A stretch of DNA of 64,000 bases, from assembly GCF_022524485.1 (NCBI RefSeq), contig NZ_JAKXMK010000015.1, positions 186,001 to 250,000 on the forward strand. Reading direction: 5' to 3'. The position numbers and the translations under genes are program-made. This document shows, piece by piece, positions 47,003 to 55,186 of the stretch (the first letter of the stretch is position 1; the number at the start of each line of letters is the position of its first letter). The notes below the pieces were generated by a model. It did no database searches. It saw nothing but the letters and a program-made list of their open reading frames with translations, and had not been told where the DNA came from. The DNA comes from Pseudonocardia alaniniphila. GTDB lineage: Bacteria > Actinomycetota > Actinomycetes > Mycobacteriales > Pseudonocardiaceae.

Positions 47003-47740
47003 CTGTCCGGTTTCGACCTCATCTTCTCGGCCGAGCTGACGCGCCGCCACATGCTCGTCGGCTGGATACTCGCGGCTTTCCTGATCACGTTCCTCGTCAC
47101 CCGAGCCGTCACGAAAGCCATCCGGCGTGGCAAGGGCCCGTTCAAGAACACGAGTGTGGGTGGGGTGCACGTCCACCACCAGGTCTATGGCATCTTCCTG
47201 CTGCTCGTGGTCGGGACGATCGAGTTCACCTACCGCCCCGACGGGCCCTGGGTGGACATCCTGGCGGTGCTCTTCGGCGCAGGGGCGGCCCTCACCCTCG
47301 ACGAGTTCGCGCTGTGGCTGCACCTCGACGACGTGTACTGGGCACGGGAGGGCCGCAGCTCGGTGGACGCCGTGCTCGTCGCGTCCCTGATCTTCGCACT
47401 GCTGCTCGTCGGCGCCGATCCGTTCGACCCCGATACGGGCGACGGGGCCCCAGGCATCGCCGTGACCGTGCTGTTCAACTTCGGGTTCGCGTTCATCGCG
47501 ATCCTCAAGGGCCGCACGCTGCTCGGCGTGATCGGCGTGTTCGTCCCGCTGCTGTCGCTCTACGCCGCTTTCCGCCTCGCCCGGCCCACGTCCGCGTGGG
47601 CCCGGCGCCGCTACGACGAGCACCGGATGGCCAGGGCGCGCGCCCGCTTCCCGGCCGGGCGGCGCAACCGCTGGGACCGGCTCGTCGACGTGTTCGCCTC
47701 GGCCCCGCCGCCGGTCAGCGACCTACACCGGACCCCGTAG
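47003..47740 (+). CDS. conserved integral membrane protein
   Basis: About 245 residues with five or six transmembrane segments (HMLVGWILAAFLITFLVT, IFLLLVVGTIEFTY, ILAVLFGAGAALTL, AVLVASLIFALLLVG, VTVLFNFGFAFIAIL and VIGVFVPLLSLYAAF). A conserved GGVHVHHQVYGIF lies between the first two. The start is uncertain: a CTG at 47003 follows GGAGG by seven bases and gives MSGFDLIFSAELTRRH, while the first ATG is 16 codons later and unsupported. Function unknown. Its 3' end overlaps the convergent gad gene by 26 bases. Confidence 0.7.
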   Translation: MSGFDLIFSAELTRRHMLVGWILAAFLITFLVTRAVTKAIRRGKGPFKNTSVGGVHVHHQVYGIFLLLVVGTIEFTYRPDGPWVDILAVLFGAGAALTLDEFALWLHLDDVYWAREGRSSVDAVLVASLIFALLLVGADPFDPDTGDGAPGIAVTVLFNFGFAFIAILKGRTLLGVIGVFVPLLSLYAAFRLARPTSAWARRRYDEHRMARARARFPAGRRNRWDRLVDVFASAPPPVSDLHRTP

Positions 47741-49157
47741 ACGCGGCGGAGGTGGAGGCCTTCACGCCGTGGGCGAAGGAGGCCGACTCCGGGCCGCGCT
47801 GCGGCGCCTTCTGCGACTCGAGCCGCTCCACGACCCGCCGCAGGTCGTCCATCAGCAGGTCGGCGAGGTCGTGCGACATCCCGTTGCGCACGACGATCCG
47901 CAGCACGGCGAGGTCGGTGACGTCGGCGGGGAACGTGTAGGCCGGGACGAGCCAGCCCTGCTCCCGCAGGCTCGCGGAGACGTCGAAGACCGAGTAGTTG
48001 GCGACGTCGTCGGCCAGGGTGAACGCGAAGACCGGGAGCTCGCTGCCGTCGGTGATCAGCCGGAACGGGCCGAGCTCGCCGATCCGCGAGGCCAGTGAGA
48101 CGGCGACGTCGCGGCAGGTCTGCTGCACCCGCCGGAAGCCGTCCATGCCCAGGCGCAGGAACATGTAGTACTGCGCGATCACCTGCCCGCCAGGGCGCGA
48201 GAAGTTCAGCGCGAAGCTCGGCATGTCGCCGCCGAGGTAGTTCACCCGGAACACGAGGTCCTCGGGCAACGCCTCCGCATCCCGCCAGACAACCCAGCCG
48301 ACGCCAGGGGGGACCAGGCCGAACTTGTGTCCCGACGTGTTGATCGAGGCCACCCGGGGCAGCCGGAAGTCCCACTCCAGGTCCGGGTCGCAGAACGGCG
48401 CGATCATCGCGCCGGAGGCGCCGTCCACGTGCACGGGGACGTCGAGGCCGGTGCGCTCCGCCACCGCGTCGAGGGCGGCGCAGATCTCGGCGACGGGCTC
48501 ATAGCTGCCGTCGAAGGTGGAGCCGAGCACCGCGACCACGCCGATGGTGTTCTCGTCGCAGCGCGCCACCACCTCGTCCGCAGTCAGGTGGTAGCGGCCG
48601 GGGGCCATCGGCACCAGCCGCGGTTCGACGTCGAAGTAGTTGGCGAACTTGTCCCAGCACACCTGCACGTTGATGCCCATCACGATGTTGGGCCGATCCG
48701 TCGGCAGACCGGCAGCCCGGCGGGCGTGCTGCCAGCGCCGCTTGAGCGCCAACCCGCCGAGCATGCAGGCCTCGCTCGAGCCGGTGGTCGAGCAGCCCGG
48801 CGCCGTCGTCGGATCGGCGGCGTTCCACAGGCGCGACAGCATCCGCACGCAACGCAGTTCGAGGTCGGCCGTGCGCGGGTACTCGTCCTTGTCGACGATG
48901 TTCTTGTCCAGGGTCTCGGTCATCAACCGGCGCGCACCCGGCTCCACCCAGGTGGTGACGAACGTGGCCAGGTTGAGCCGGGCGTTGCCGTCGAGCATCA
49001 GCTCGTCGTGCACGACCTGGTAGGCGATCTGGGAGTCGATCCCCTCCTCGGGGAGCGCGTTGCGCGGCACGACCAGTGGCTCGGCCGCGAACACCGGGTT
49101 CACCGGGAGGGCACGGGAGCCCCCGTTGGTCTCGGACGGCGGATGCGCGAGCGGCAT
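47715..49157 (-). CDS. gadB: glutamate decarboxylase
   Basis: A 480-residue PLP enzyme converting glutamate to GABA and consuming a proton. The PLP lysine is in SINTSGHKFGLVPPG (about residue 285). GCSTTGSSEACMLGGLALKRRW, PVHVDGASGAMIAPF and NFSRPGGQVIAQYY are the glutamate-decarboxylase versions of the fold. ATG at 49157 without a ribosome binding site, so possibly leaderless. No GABA antiporter lies beside it, so a role in acid resistance is only possible, not shown. Confidence 0.93.
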   Translation of the reverse strand: MPLAHPPSETNGGSRALPVNPVFAAEPLVVPRNALPEEGIDSQIAYQVVHDELMLDGNARLNLATFVTTWVEPGARRLMTETLDKNIVDKDEYPRTADLELRCVRMLSRLWNAADPTTAPGCSTTGSSEACMLGGLALKRRWQHARRAAGLPTDRPNIVMGINVQVCWDKFANYFDVEPRLVPMAPGRYHLTADEVVARCDENTIGVVAVLGSTFDGSYEPVAEICAALDAVAERTGLDVPVHVDGASGAMIAPFCDPDLEWDFRLPRVASINTSGHKFGLVPPGVGWVVWRDAEALPEDLVFRVNYLGGDMPSFALNFSRPGGQVIAQYYMFLRLGMDGFRRVQQTCRDVAVSLASRIGELGPFRLITDGSELPVFAFTLADDVANYSVFDVSASLREQGWLVPAYTFPADVTDLAVLRIVVRNGMSHDLADLLMDDLRRVVERLESQKAPQRGPESASFAHGVKASTSAASTGSGVGR

Positions 49158-49293
49158 GCCGGCCAGCGTATGCGTCTGGAGTGACGCAATGACATCACCG
49201 TGGCGTAGTAACGCTATCGAGTCATGGTGATCCTTCTGCGACCCAGCAATACTCGTGAGTTCGGAGTGACTGTCGAGATTCCCGGGAGGAGCG

Positions 49294-50586
49294 ATGACGA
49301 CAGCAGCCCGCGCGTGCGTCGCCGTGCTGCTCGCGGGCGTCCTCACTGCGTGCGCGCCGACCGGCACGCCCCCCGCCCCCGCCCCGACCAGCACCGCGGC
49401 ACCGCCGACCACCCGCGTGCCGACGCTCGAACCCGGCACCGGAGCAACGGTGCTCACCCCGATCGCGGTGTCCCCGGTCGCCGAGATCGCCCCGGTTCTG
49501 GGCGCCGACGACCGCGTGCACCTGGCCTACGAGCTCGCCGTCACGAATCCGAGCAGTGAGGAGGTTCATCTACGCAGCGTGACCGTCCTCGAGGGCACGC
49601 ACGGCGACTCCACGCTGTCCACGCTCGACGCCGACGCACTGGGCAGGCTCTTCCGTCCTGCCGGTGACTCGCCAGGGCCGAGCCTGCGGCCGGGTGAGTC
49701 CGGCTACCTCTTCGTGGACGCCACCCTGGCGCCCGACGCGCCGTTGCCCCACCTCGTCCGCCACCAGTTCGCGGTGGCGACACAGCCCGCACAGGCCCCG
49801 GAGGACGTGGGCCCGCGCGACGCCGACCCCGCGCCCCCGCCGATGCGCGACCTCGAGTTCACCGGCGTGCCCGTCGCGGTCACCGGGCAGCCGGCGGTGA
49901 CCCTCGCACCCCCGCTGCGCGGATCCGGGTGGGTCGTCGGCAACGGCTGCTGCGACACGATCACCTCGCACCGCGGGGCCGTCCTCCCCATCAACGGCAC
50001 GGTGCACGCCGCGGAGCGCTTCGCGGTCGACCTCGTCCAGCTCGACGCCCAGCGCCGGCTCTACAGCGGTCCGCCCACCGACGTCACCTCCTACCGGTAC
50101 TTCGGCGCCGACGTCCTGTCGGCTGCCGACGGCATGGTGGTGGCGGCCGAGGACGGGATGCCCGAGCAGACGCCCGGGAAGCGCCCCGACGGCGTCACCG
50201 TGCAGACGGCGGCCGGCAACCACGTCGTGGTCGACCTCGGCGGGGGCCGCTTCGCCCTCTACGCACATCTGCAGCCGGGATCGTTGCGGGTGCGGCCGGG
50301 CCAGCAGGTGCGCACCGGCGACGTCATCGGACGGCTGGGCAACAGCGGCAACACCGATGCACCCCACCTGCACTTCCACGTCATGGACGGGCCGTCGCCG
50401 CTCGAGTCGAACGGGCTGCCGTTCGTGCTGTCCCGGTTCACCGGCGAAGGCGTCGTGTCCGGCGAGGAGGCCCTGGAGGAGACGACACCGGGCGTGGCCC
50501 CGGTCATCCCGGTCGACGCCGGCAGGCTCGCCGGCCCGCACCGCGACCAGCTACCGCTCAACCTGCAGATGGTCGGCTTCGGCTGA
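49294..50586 (+). CDS. M23 (LytM) peptidase-like lipoprotein
   Basis: A 430-residue lipoprotein: the signal MTTAARACVAVLLAGVLTAC ends in the lipobox LTAC (Cys20), followed by a Pro/Thr-rich tether. Residues about 60-190 are a beta domain. The LytM domain (about 225-400) has HLHFHVMDG and ALYAHLQPGS, but the first zinc motif, normally HxxxD, reads RFAVD, so the first His ligand is replaced by Arg. It may be an inactive, binding or regulatory LytM protein, or a variant group with altered metal binding. ATG start with GGAGG nearby. Confidence 0.82.
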   Translation: MTTAARACVAVLLAGVLTACAPTGTPPAPAPTSTAAPPTTRVPTLEPGTGATVLTPIAVSPVAEIAPVLGADDRVHLAYELAVTNPSSEEVHLRSVTVLEGTHGDSTLSTLDADALGRLFRPAGDSPGPSLRPGESGYLFVDATLAPDAPLPHLVRHQFAVATQPAQAPEDVGPRDADPAPPPMRDLEFTGVPVAVTGQPAVTLAPPLRGSGWVVGNGCCDTITSHRGAVLPINGTVHAAERFAVDLVQLDAQRRLYSGPPTDVTSYRYFGADVLSAADGMVVAAEDGMPEQTPGKRPDGVTVQTAAGNHVVVDLGGGRFALYAHLQPGSLRVRPGQQVRTGDVIGRLGNSGNTDAPHLHFHVMDGPSPLESNGLPFVLSRFTGEGVVSGEEALEETTPGVAPVIPVDAGRLAGPHRDQLPLNLQMVGFG

Positions 50587-50592
50587 ACGGCG

Positions 50593-52350
50593 TCACCGCG
50601 AGCGCGGGTCGTCGGAGTCCGGCTGCTGCTCTTCGGCGACCTCATGGGTCAGCTGCTCCGACACGGCCGGCCGGTGCCCGACGTGCGCCTCCTCACGGAA
50701 GCGCTCCACCAGGTGCGGGTAGTGCAACTCGAACGCCGGACGCTCCGAACGGATCCGCGGCAGCTCCGTGAAGTTGTGCCGCGGCGGCGGGCAGCTCGTC
50801 GCCCACTCCAGCGAGTTGCCGAAGCCCCACGGGTCGTCCACCGTGACCACACGCCCGTAGCGATAGCTGCGGAAGACGTTCCAGATGAACGGAAGCACCG
50901 AGAGCCCCAGCACGAACGCCCCGACCGACGAGATCATGTTCAGCGTGGTGAACCCATCGGTGGGCAGGTAGTCGACGTAGCGGCGCGGCATGCCCTCGTT
51001 GCCCAGCCAGTGCTGTACGAGGAAGGTCAGGTGGAACCCGATGAAGGTCAGCCAGAAGTGGATCTTCCCCAGGGTTTCGTCCAGCATCCGGCCGGTCATC
51101 TTCGGGAACCAGAAGTAGATGCCGGAGTAGGTGGCGAACACGATCGTGCCGAACAGCACGTAGTGGAAGTGCGCCACCACGAAGTAGGTGTCCGAGACGT
51201 GGAAGTCCAGCGGCGGGGACGCCAGCACGATGCCCGTGAGGCCGCCGAGCAGGAACGTGACCAGGAAGCCCAGCGCGAACAGCATGGCCGACTCGAACGT
51301 CAGACTTCCCTTCCACAGCGTGCCGATCCAGTTCACGAACTTGATCCCGGTCGGGATCGCGATCAGGAACGTGGTCAAGGAGAAGAAGGCGAGCAGGACG
51401 GCCCCGGTCGCGAACATGTGGTGCGCCCACACCGCCGCCGACAGCACGCCGATCGAGAGGGTCGCGTAGACCAGGCCCTTGTAACCGAAGATCGGCTTTC
51501 GGCTGAACACCGGGAAGACCTCGGTGACGATGCCGAAGAACGGCAACGCCACGATGTAGACCTCGGGATGGCCGAAGAACCAGAACAGGTGCTGCCACAG
51601 GATCGCCCCGCCGTTCTCGGGGTCGAACGCGTGCGTGCCGAGCTGCCGGTCGGCCAGCATGGCGAACAGCCCGGCCGTGAGAATCGGGAACGCCACGAGG
51701 ATCAGGATCGCGGTGACGAAGATGTTCCAGGTGAAGATCGGCATCCGGAACATCGTCATGCCGGGCGCGCGCATGCAGATGATCGTGGTGATGAAGTTGA
51801 CGGCACCGAGAATCGTGCCGAGGCCGGCGACGATCAGGCCGGCGGTCCACAGGCTCCCGCCTGCGCCGGGCGAGAATGTCGAGCTGTGCAGGGGCGCATA
51901 GGCGAACCAGCCGAAGTCCGCCGCCCCGCCCGGGGTGATGAACCCGCTCAGCACGATCAGCCCGCCGAACAGGAACAACCAGTACGAGAAGGCGTTCAGC
52001 CGCGGGAAGGCGACATCCGGTGCACCGATCTGCAACGGCACGATGTAGTTGGCGAAGCCGAACAGGATCGGCGTCGCGTACAGCAGCAACATGATCGTGC
52101 CGTGCATCGTGAACAGCTGGTTGTACTGCTCGTTGGACAGGAACTGCTCCCCCGGCACCGCCAGCTCACCGCGCATCAGCAACGCCATCAGGCCACCGGC
52201 GAGGAAGAACCCGAACGACGTCACCAGGTAGAGGATGGCGATGTCCTTGGGATCGGTCGTGTGGAGCATTCTGACCAGCGTCGACCCCTTGACCGATCGG
52301 CGCGCCGGGTAGGGGCGTGCGACGACCGGCTTCGGTGAGACAGCGGTCAT
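50593..52350 (-). CDS. ctaD: cytochrome c oxidase subunit I
   Basis: A 585-residue aa3-type oxidase subunit with twelve transmembrane segments. Heme a ligand His is in FTMHGTIMLLL; the CuB His with cross-linked Tyr in HPEVYIVALPFFG; further CuB His in WAHHMFATG; and heme His in VAHFHYVLFG. It reduces oxygen and pumps protons at the end of the bcc-aa3 chain. ATG start with AGGAGG seven bases upstream. Heme A for it is made by CtaA, whose gene begins at the right edge of the window. Confidence 0.97.
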   Translation of the reverse strand: MTAVSPKPVVARPYPARRSVKGSTLVRMLHTTDPKDIAILYLVTSFGFFLAGGLMALLMRGELAVPGEQFLSNEQYNQLFTMHGTIMLLLYATPILFGFANYIVPLQIGAPDVAFPRLNAFSYWLFLFGGLIVLSGFITPGGAADFGWFAYAPLHSSTFSPGAGGSLWTAGLIVAGLGTILGAVNFITTIICMRAPGMTMFRMPIFTWNIFVTAILILVAFPILTAGLFAMLADRQLGTHAFDPENGGAILWQHLFWFFGHPEVYIVALPFFGIVTEVFPVFSRKPIFGYKGLVYATLSIGVLSAAVWAHHMFATGAVLLAFFSLTTFLIAIPTGIKFVNWIGTLWKGSLTFESAMLFALGFLVTFLLGGLTGIVLASPPLDFHVSDTYFVVAHFHYVLFGTIVFATYSGIYFWFPKMTGRMLDETLGKIHFWLTFIGFHLTFLVQHWLGNEGMPRRYVDYLPTDGFTTLNMISSVGAFVLGLSVLPFIWNVFRSYRYGRVVTVDDPWGFGNSLEWATSCPPPRHNFTELPRIRSERPAFELHYPHLVERFREEAHVGHRPAVSEQLTHEVAEEQQPDSDDPRSR

Positions 52351-52729
52351 GAGCGGGCCTCCTGTGCATGCAGCTGCGATCGGCCGACATCCGCGTGCGT
52401 GGACCGTATGAGCTGCAGTACCGGAATGTCGACACCCGTTCGTTGGCACTCCGGTCTTTGTTGCGACTTATCGGGGTTCTCGATGGCCCTGACGCGGTAG
52501 TTTCGCGCCAGGCCCGCGCCGCGAGACCGCGGCCGAGGCCGGCGTCCGACGTGGGGCGCGACGGCCGCGACGGCCTGCCCGGTGACCCTGCCGGCCGGCG
52601 CCGGGCCGATGGGGGACCGCCCAGTGCGGCGGTGGCCGACGCCCTGAGCGACGGGGCGAAACGTGTCCGCTGCAGCCACACCGCACATCAGCACCAGGGC
52701 AGAACAGTCTCGCAGCAGAGGAGCCGAGC
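52351..52729. other. divergent promoter region ctaD/gnd
   Basis: The 379 bases between the two divergent starts have no supported gene and should carry the promoters of both. The last 20 bases contain the gnd ribosome binding site. No known operator was recognised. Confidence 0.4.
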
Positions 52730-53752
52730 ATGAGGATCGCGATGGTGGGCCTGGGCCGGATGGGCGCGAACATGGTGCGCCGCCTGCTCCGCGACGGCCA
52801 CGAGTGCGTCGTCCACGACCTCTCCACGGAGGCCGTGCAGCAGATGGTCGCCCAAGGCGCAGAGGGCGCAGGCAGCCTGAAGGAGCTCGTCGACGCACTC
52901 GCGCCACCCCGCACGGTGTGGCTCATGCTCCCCGCGGCCGTCACCGGCAACACAGTGACCGACCTGCTCGACCTGCTCGAGCCCGGTGACGCGATCGTCG
53001 ACGGGGGGAACTCCTCCTACCGCGACGACATCGACCGGGCCGAGGTGGCCGCCGTCCACAACATCGACTACGTCGACTGCGGCACCAGCGGCGGGGTCTG
53101 GGGGCTGGAGCGCGGCTACTGCCTGATGATCGGCGGCCCCGACCGGGCGGTGGACCGGCTCGACCCCATCTTCGCGTCGCTCGCTCCCGGCGTCGGCGCG
53201 GCCGCCCGCACCCCGGGCCGCACCGGCGAGGTGTCCCGCTCCGAGCAGGGTTACCTGCACTGCGGCCCGTCCGGTGCCGGGCATTTCGTGAAGATGGTGC
53301 ACAACGGCATCGAGTACGCGATCATGGCCGCCTACGCCGAGGGGCTGAACGTCATCCGCGGCGCCGGTGTCGGCAAGCACCAGGAGAAGGCCGACGCCGA
53401 GACGGCACCGCTACGCGAGCCCCGCTACTACCCCTACGACGGCATCGACCTCGGGGAGGTCACCGAGGTCTGGCGCCGCGGCAGCGTCATCGGCTCGTGG
53501 CTGCTGGACCTCACGGCGGAGGCGATGGCGGCCGACCCGCAGCTGGAGCAGTTCTCCGGCCGTGTCTCCGACTCCGGCGAGGGGCGCTGGACGTCGATCG
53601 CGGCGATCGAGGAGGGCGTCTCGGCGCCGCTGCTCACCGCCGCGCTCTACAGCCGGTTCGCCTCGCGCGGGAGCGAGCTGTTCGCCAGCAAGGTCGAGTC
53701 GGCGCAGCGCAAGGAGTTCGGCGGCCACGACGAGAAGCCGGCCGCGTCATGA
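52730..53752 (+). CDS. gnd: 6-phosphogluconate dehydrogenase, short decarboxylating type
   Basis: A 340-residue enzyme turning 6-phosphogluconate into ribulose 5-phosphate with CO2 release. The N-terminal AMVGLGRMGANMVRRL binds the nucleotide; GGNSSYRDD, DCGTSGGVWGLERGY and the catalytic HFVKMVHNGIEY follow. It is shorter than the 470-residue dimeric enzyme and belongs to the YqeC/GndA-like short group, which is often NAD-preferring. ATG start with GAGGAG. Overlaps zwf by ATGA. Confidence 0.95.
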   Translation: MRIAMVGLGRMGANMVRRLLRDGHECVVHDLSTEAVQQMVAQGAEGAGSLKELVDALAPPRTVWLMLPAAVTGNTVTDLLDLLEPGDAIVDGGNSSYRDDIDRAEVAAVHNIDYVDCGTSGGVWGLERGYCLMIGGPDRAVDRLDPIFASLAPGVGAAARTPGRTGEVSRSEQGYLHCGPSGAGHFVKMVHNGIEYAIMAAYAEGLNVIRGAGVGKHQEKADAETAPLREPRYYPYDGIDLGEVTEVWRRGSVIGSWLLDLTAEAMAADPQLEQFSGRVSDSGEGRWTSIAAIEEGVSAPLLTAALYSRFASRGSELFASKVESAQRKEFGGHDEKPAAS

Positions 53753-55140
53753 CTGCTCCTTCGACCGGGCCCACGACAGGATCGATCACAGGCCCGGGTC
53801 CGGCCGCCGACGCGCTGGTGCTGTTCGGCGTCACCGGCGACCTGGCACGCAAGATGATCCTGCCCGCCCTGTACCGGCTCACCGAACGGGGTGAGCTGAC
53901 GGTGCCGGTCATCGGGGTCGCACGGTCGGACTGGAGCTCCGACGAGCTGCGCAAGCACGCCGGGGACGCGGTGGGGGCCGTGGTGCCCGACGTCGACGGC
54001 GCGGTGCTCGAACGGCTCCAACGCAGCATGCACATGGTGGCGGGCGACTACAACGACCCCGCGACGTTCGAGCAGCTCGCTGCTGCCGTCCGCGAGCAGG
54101 CCGGGCAGGACGCCTTCGTCGTGCACTACCTGGCAGTGCCGCCCTCGCTGTTCGGCACGGTGGCCGACGCGCTCGCCGCCGTCGGGCTCACCGACCGGTG
54201 CCGGCTGGTGGTGGAGAAGCCGTTCGGCCACGACCTCGCCTCGGCACGGGAGCTGAACGCCCAGCTGCGCCGGCACGTGCCGGAGGAGCGGCTGTTCCGC
54301 GTCGACCACTACCTCGGCAAGGAGCCCGTCGAGGACCTCCTCGTGCTGCGCTTCGCCAACACCCTGATCGAACCGCTGTGGGACCGCACCTGGATCGACA
54401 GCATCGAGATCACGATGGCCGAGGACTTCGACGTGGCCGACCGCGGCTCGTTCTACGATGCCGTGGGCACCGTCCGCGACGTGGTGCAGAACCACCTGTT
54501 GCAGGTGCTCGCCCTGCTCATGATGGAGAGCCCGCAGCACGACACCGCCGACGACCAGCGCGACGCGAAGTACACCCTCCTGTCTTCCGTGCGGGCGGTG
54601 GATCCGTCCGAGGTGGTGCGCGGGCAGTACACCGGCTATCGCGACGTGCGCGGGGTCGCCCCCGACTCGACGACCGAGACGTACGTGGCCCTCACCCTGC
54701 ACGTCGACTCCTGGCGCTGGGCCGGCGTGCCCGTGCACATCCGGGCGGGCAAGGCGCTGGCCGAGACCCTGCTGGACATCGTCGTCACGTTCCGGCCGCC
54801 GCCGCGCCGGCTGTTCCACGGCGAAGGGGGATCGACGCTCGCGCCCAACCGGATCCGGTTGTGTCTGCAGCCCGACGCCGGAGTGACGTTCTTCCTGCTC
54901 GCGAAGCAACCCGGCGGCGGCGACATCGCGACCGAGCTGCCGATGGGCGTCGACTTCCGGCAGGCGCTCGGCCCGGTGCACGAGGCGTACGAGCGGATCT
55001 TCGCCGACGCCCTCGCCGGGGACCCCACGCATTTCGCGCGGATGGACTCCCTGGAGGAGGCCTGGCGAATCGTGGAACCGATCCTCGACCCGGGCACTGC
55101 GCCACTGCCCTATGCCCCCGGCACGTGGGGCCCGACATGA
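53749..55140 (+). CDS. zwf: glucose-6-phosphate 1-dehydrogenase
   Basis: A 463-residue enzyme starting the oxidative pentose phosphate pathway. The cofactor loop is LFGVTGDLARKMILPAL near residue 25. The active-site RVDHYLGKEPVEDLLVLRFAN carries the catalytic His, and VEKPFGHDL precedes it. Coupled to gnd by a four-base overlap, so the two NAD(P)H-yielding steps are co-translated; no lactonase gene is adjacent. Confidence 0.97.
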   Translation: MTAPSTGPTTGSITGPGPAADALVLFGVTGDLARKMILPALYRLTERGELTVPVIGVARSDWSSDELRKHAGDAVGAVVPDVDGAVLERLQRSMHMVAGDYNDPATFEQLAAAVREQAGQDAFVVHYLAVPPSLFGTVADALAAVGLTDRCRLVVEKPFGHDLASARELNAQLRRHVPEERLFRVDHYLGKEPVEDLLVLRFANTLIEPLWDRTWIDSIEITMAEDFDVADRGSFYDAVGTVRDVVQNHLLQVLALLMMESPQHDTADDQRDAKYTLLSSVRAVDPSEVVRGQYTGYRDVRGVAPDSTTETYVALTLHVDSWRWAGVPVHIRAGKALAETLLDIVVTFRPPPRRLFHGEGGSTLAPNRIRLCLQPDAGVTFFLLAKQPGGGDIATELPMGVDFRQALGPVHEAYERIFADALAGDPTHFARMDSLEEAWRIVEPILDPGTAPLPYAPGTWGPT

Positions 55141-55186
55141 GCGGCGACGGAGCCGGAGGCCGCCGGGGACGGCGGTGGCAGGAGAC

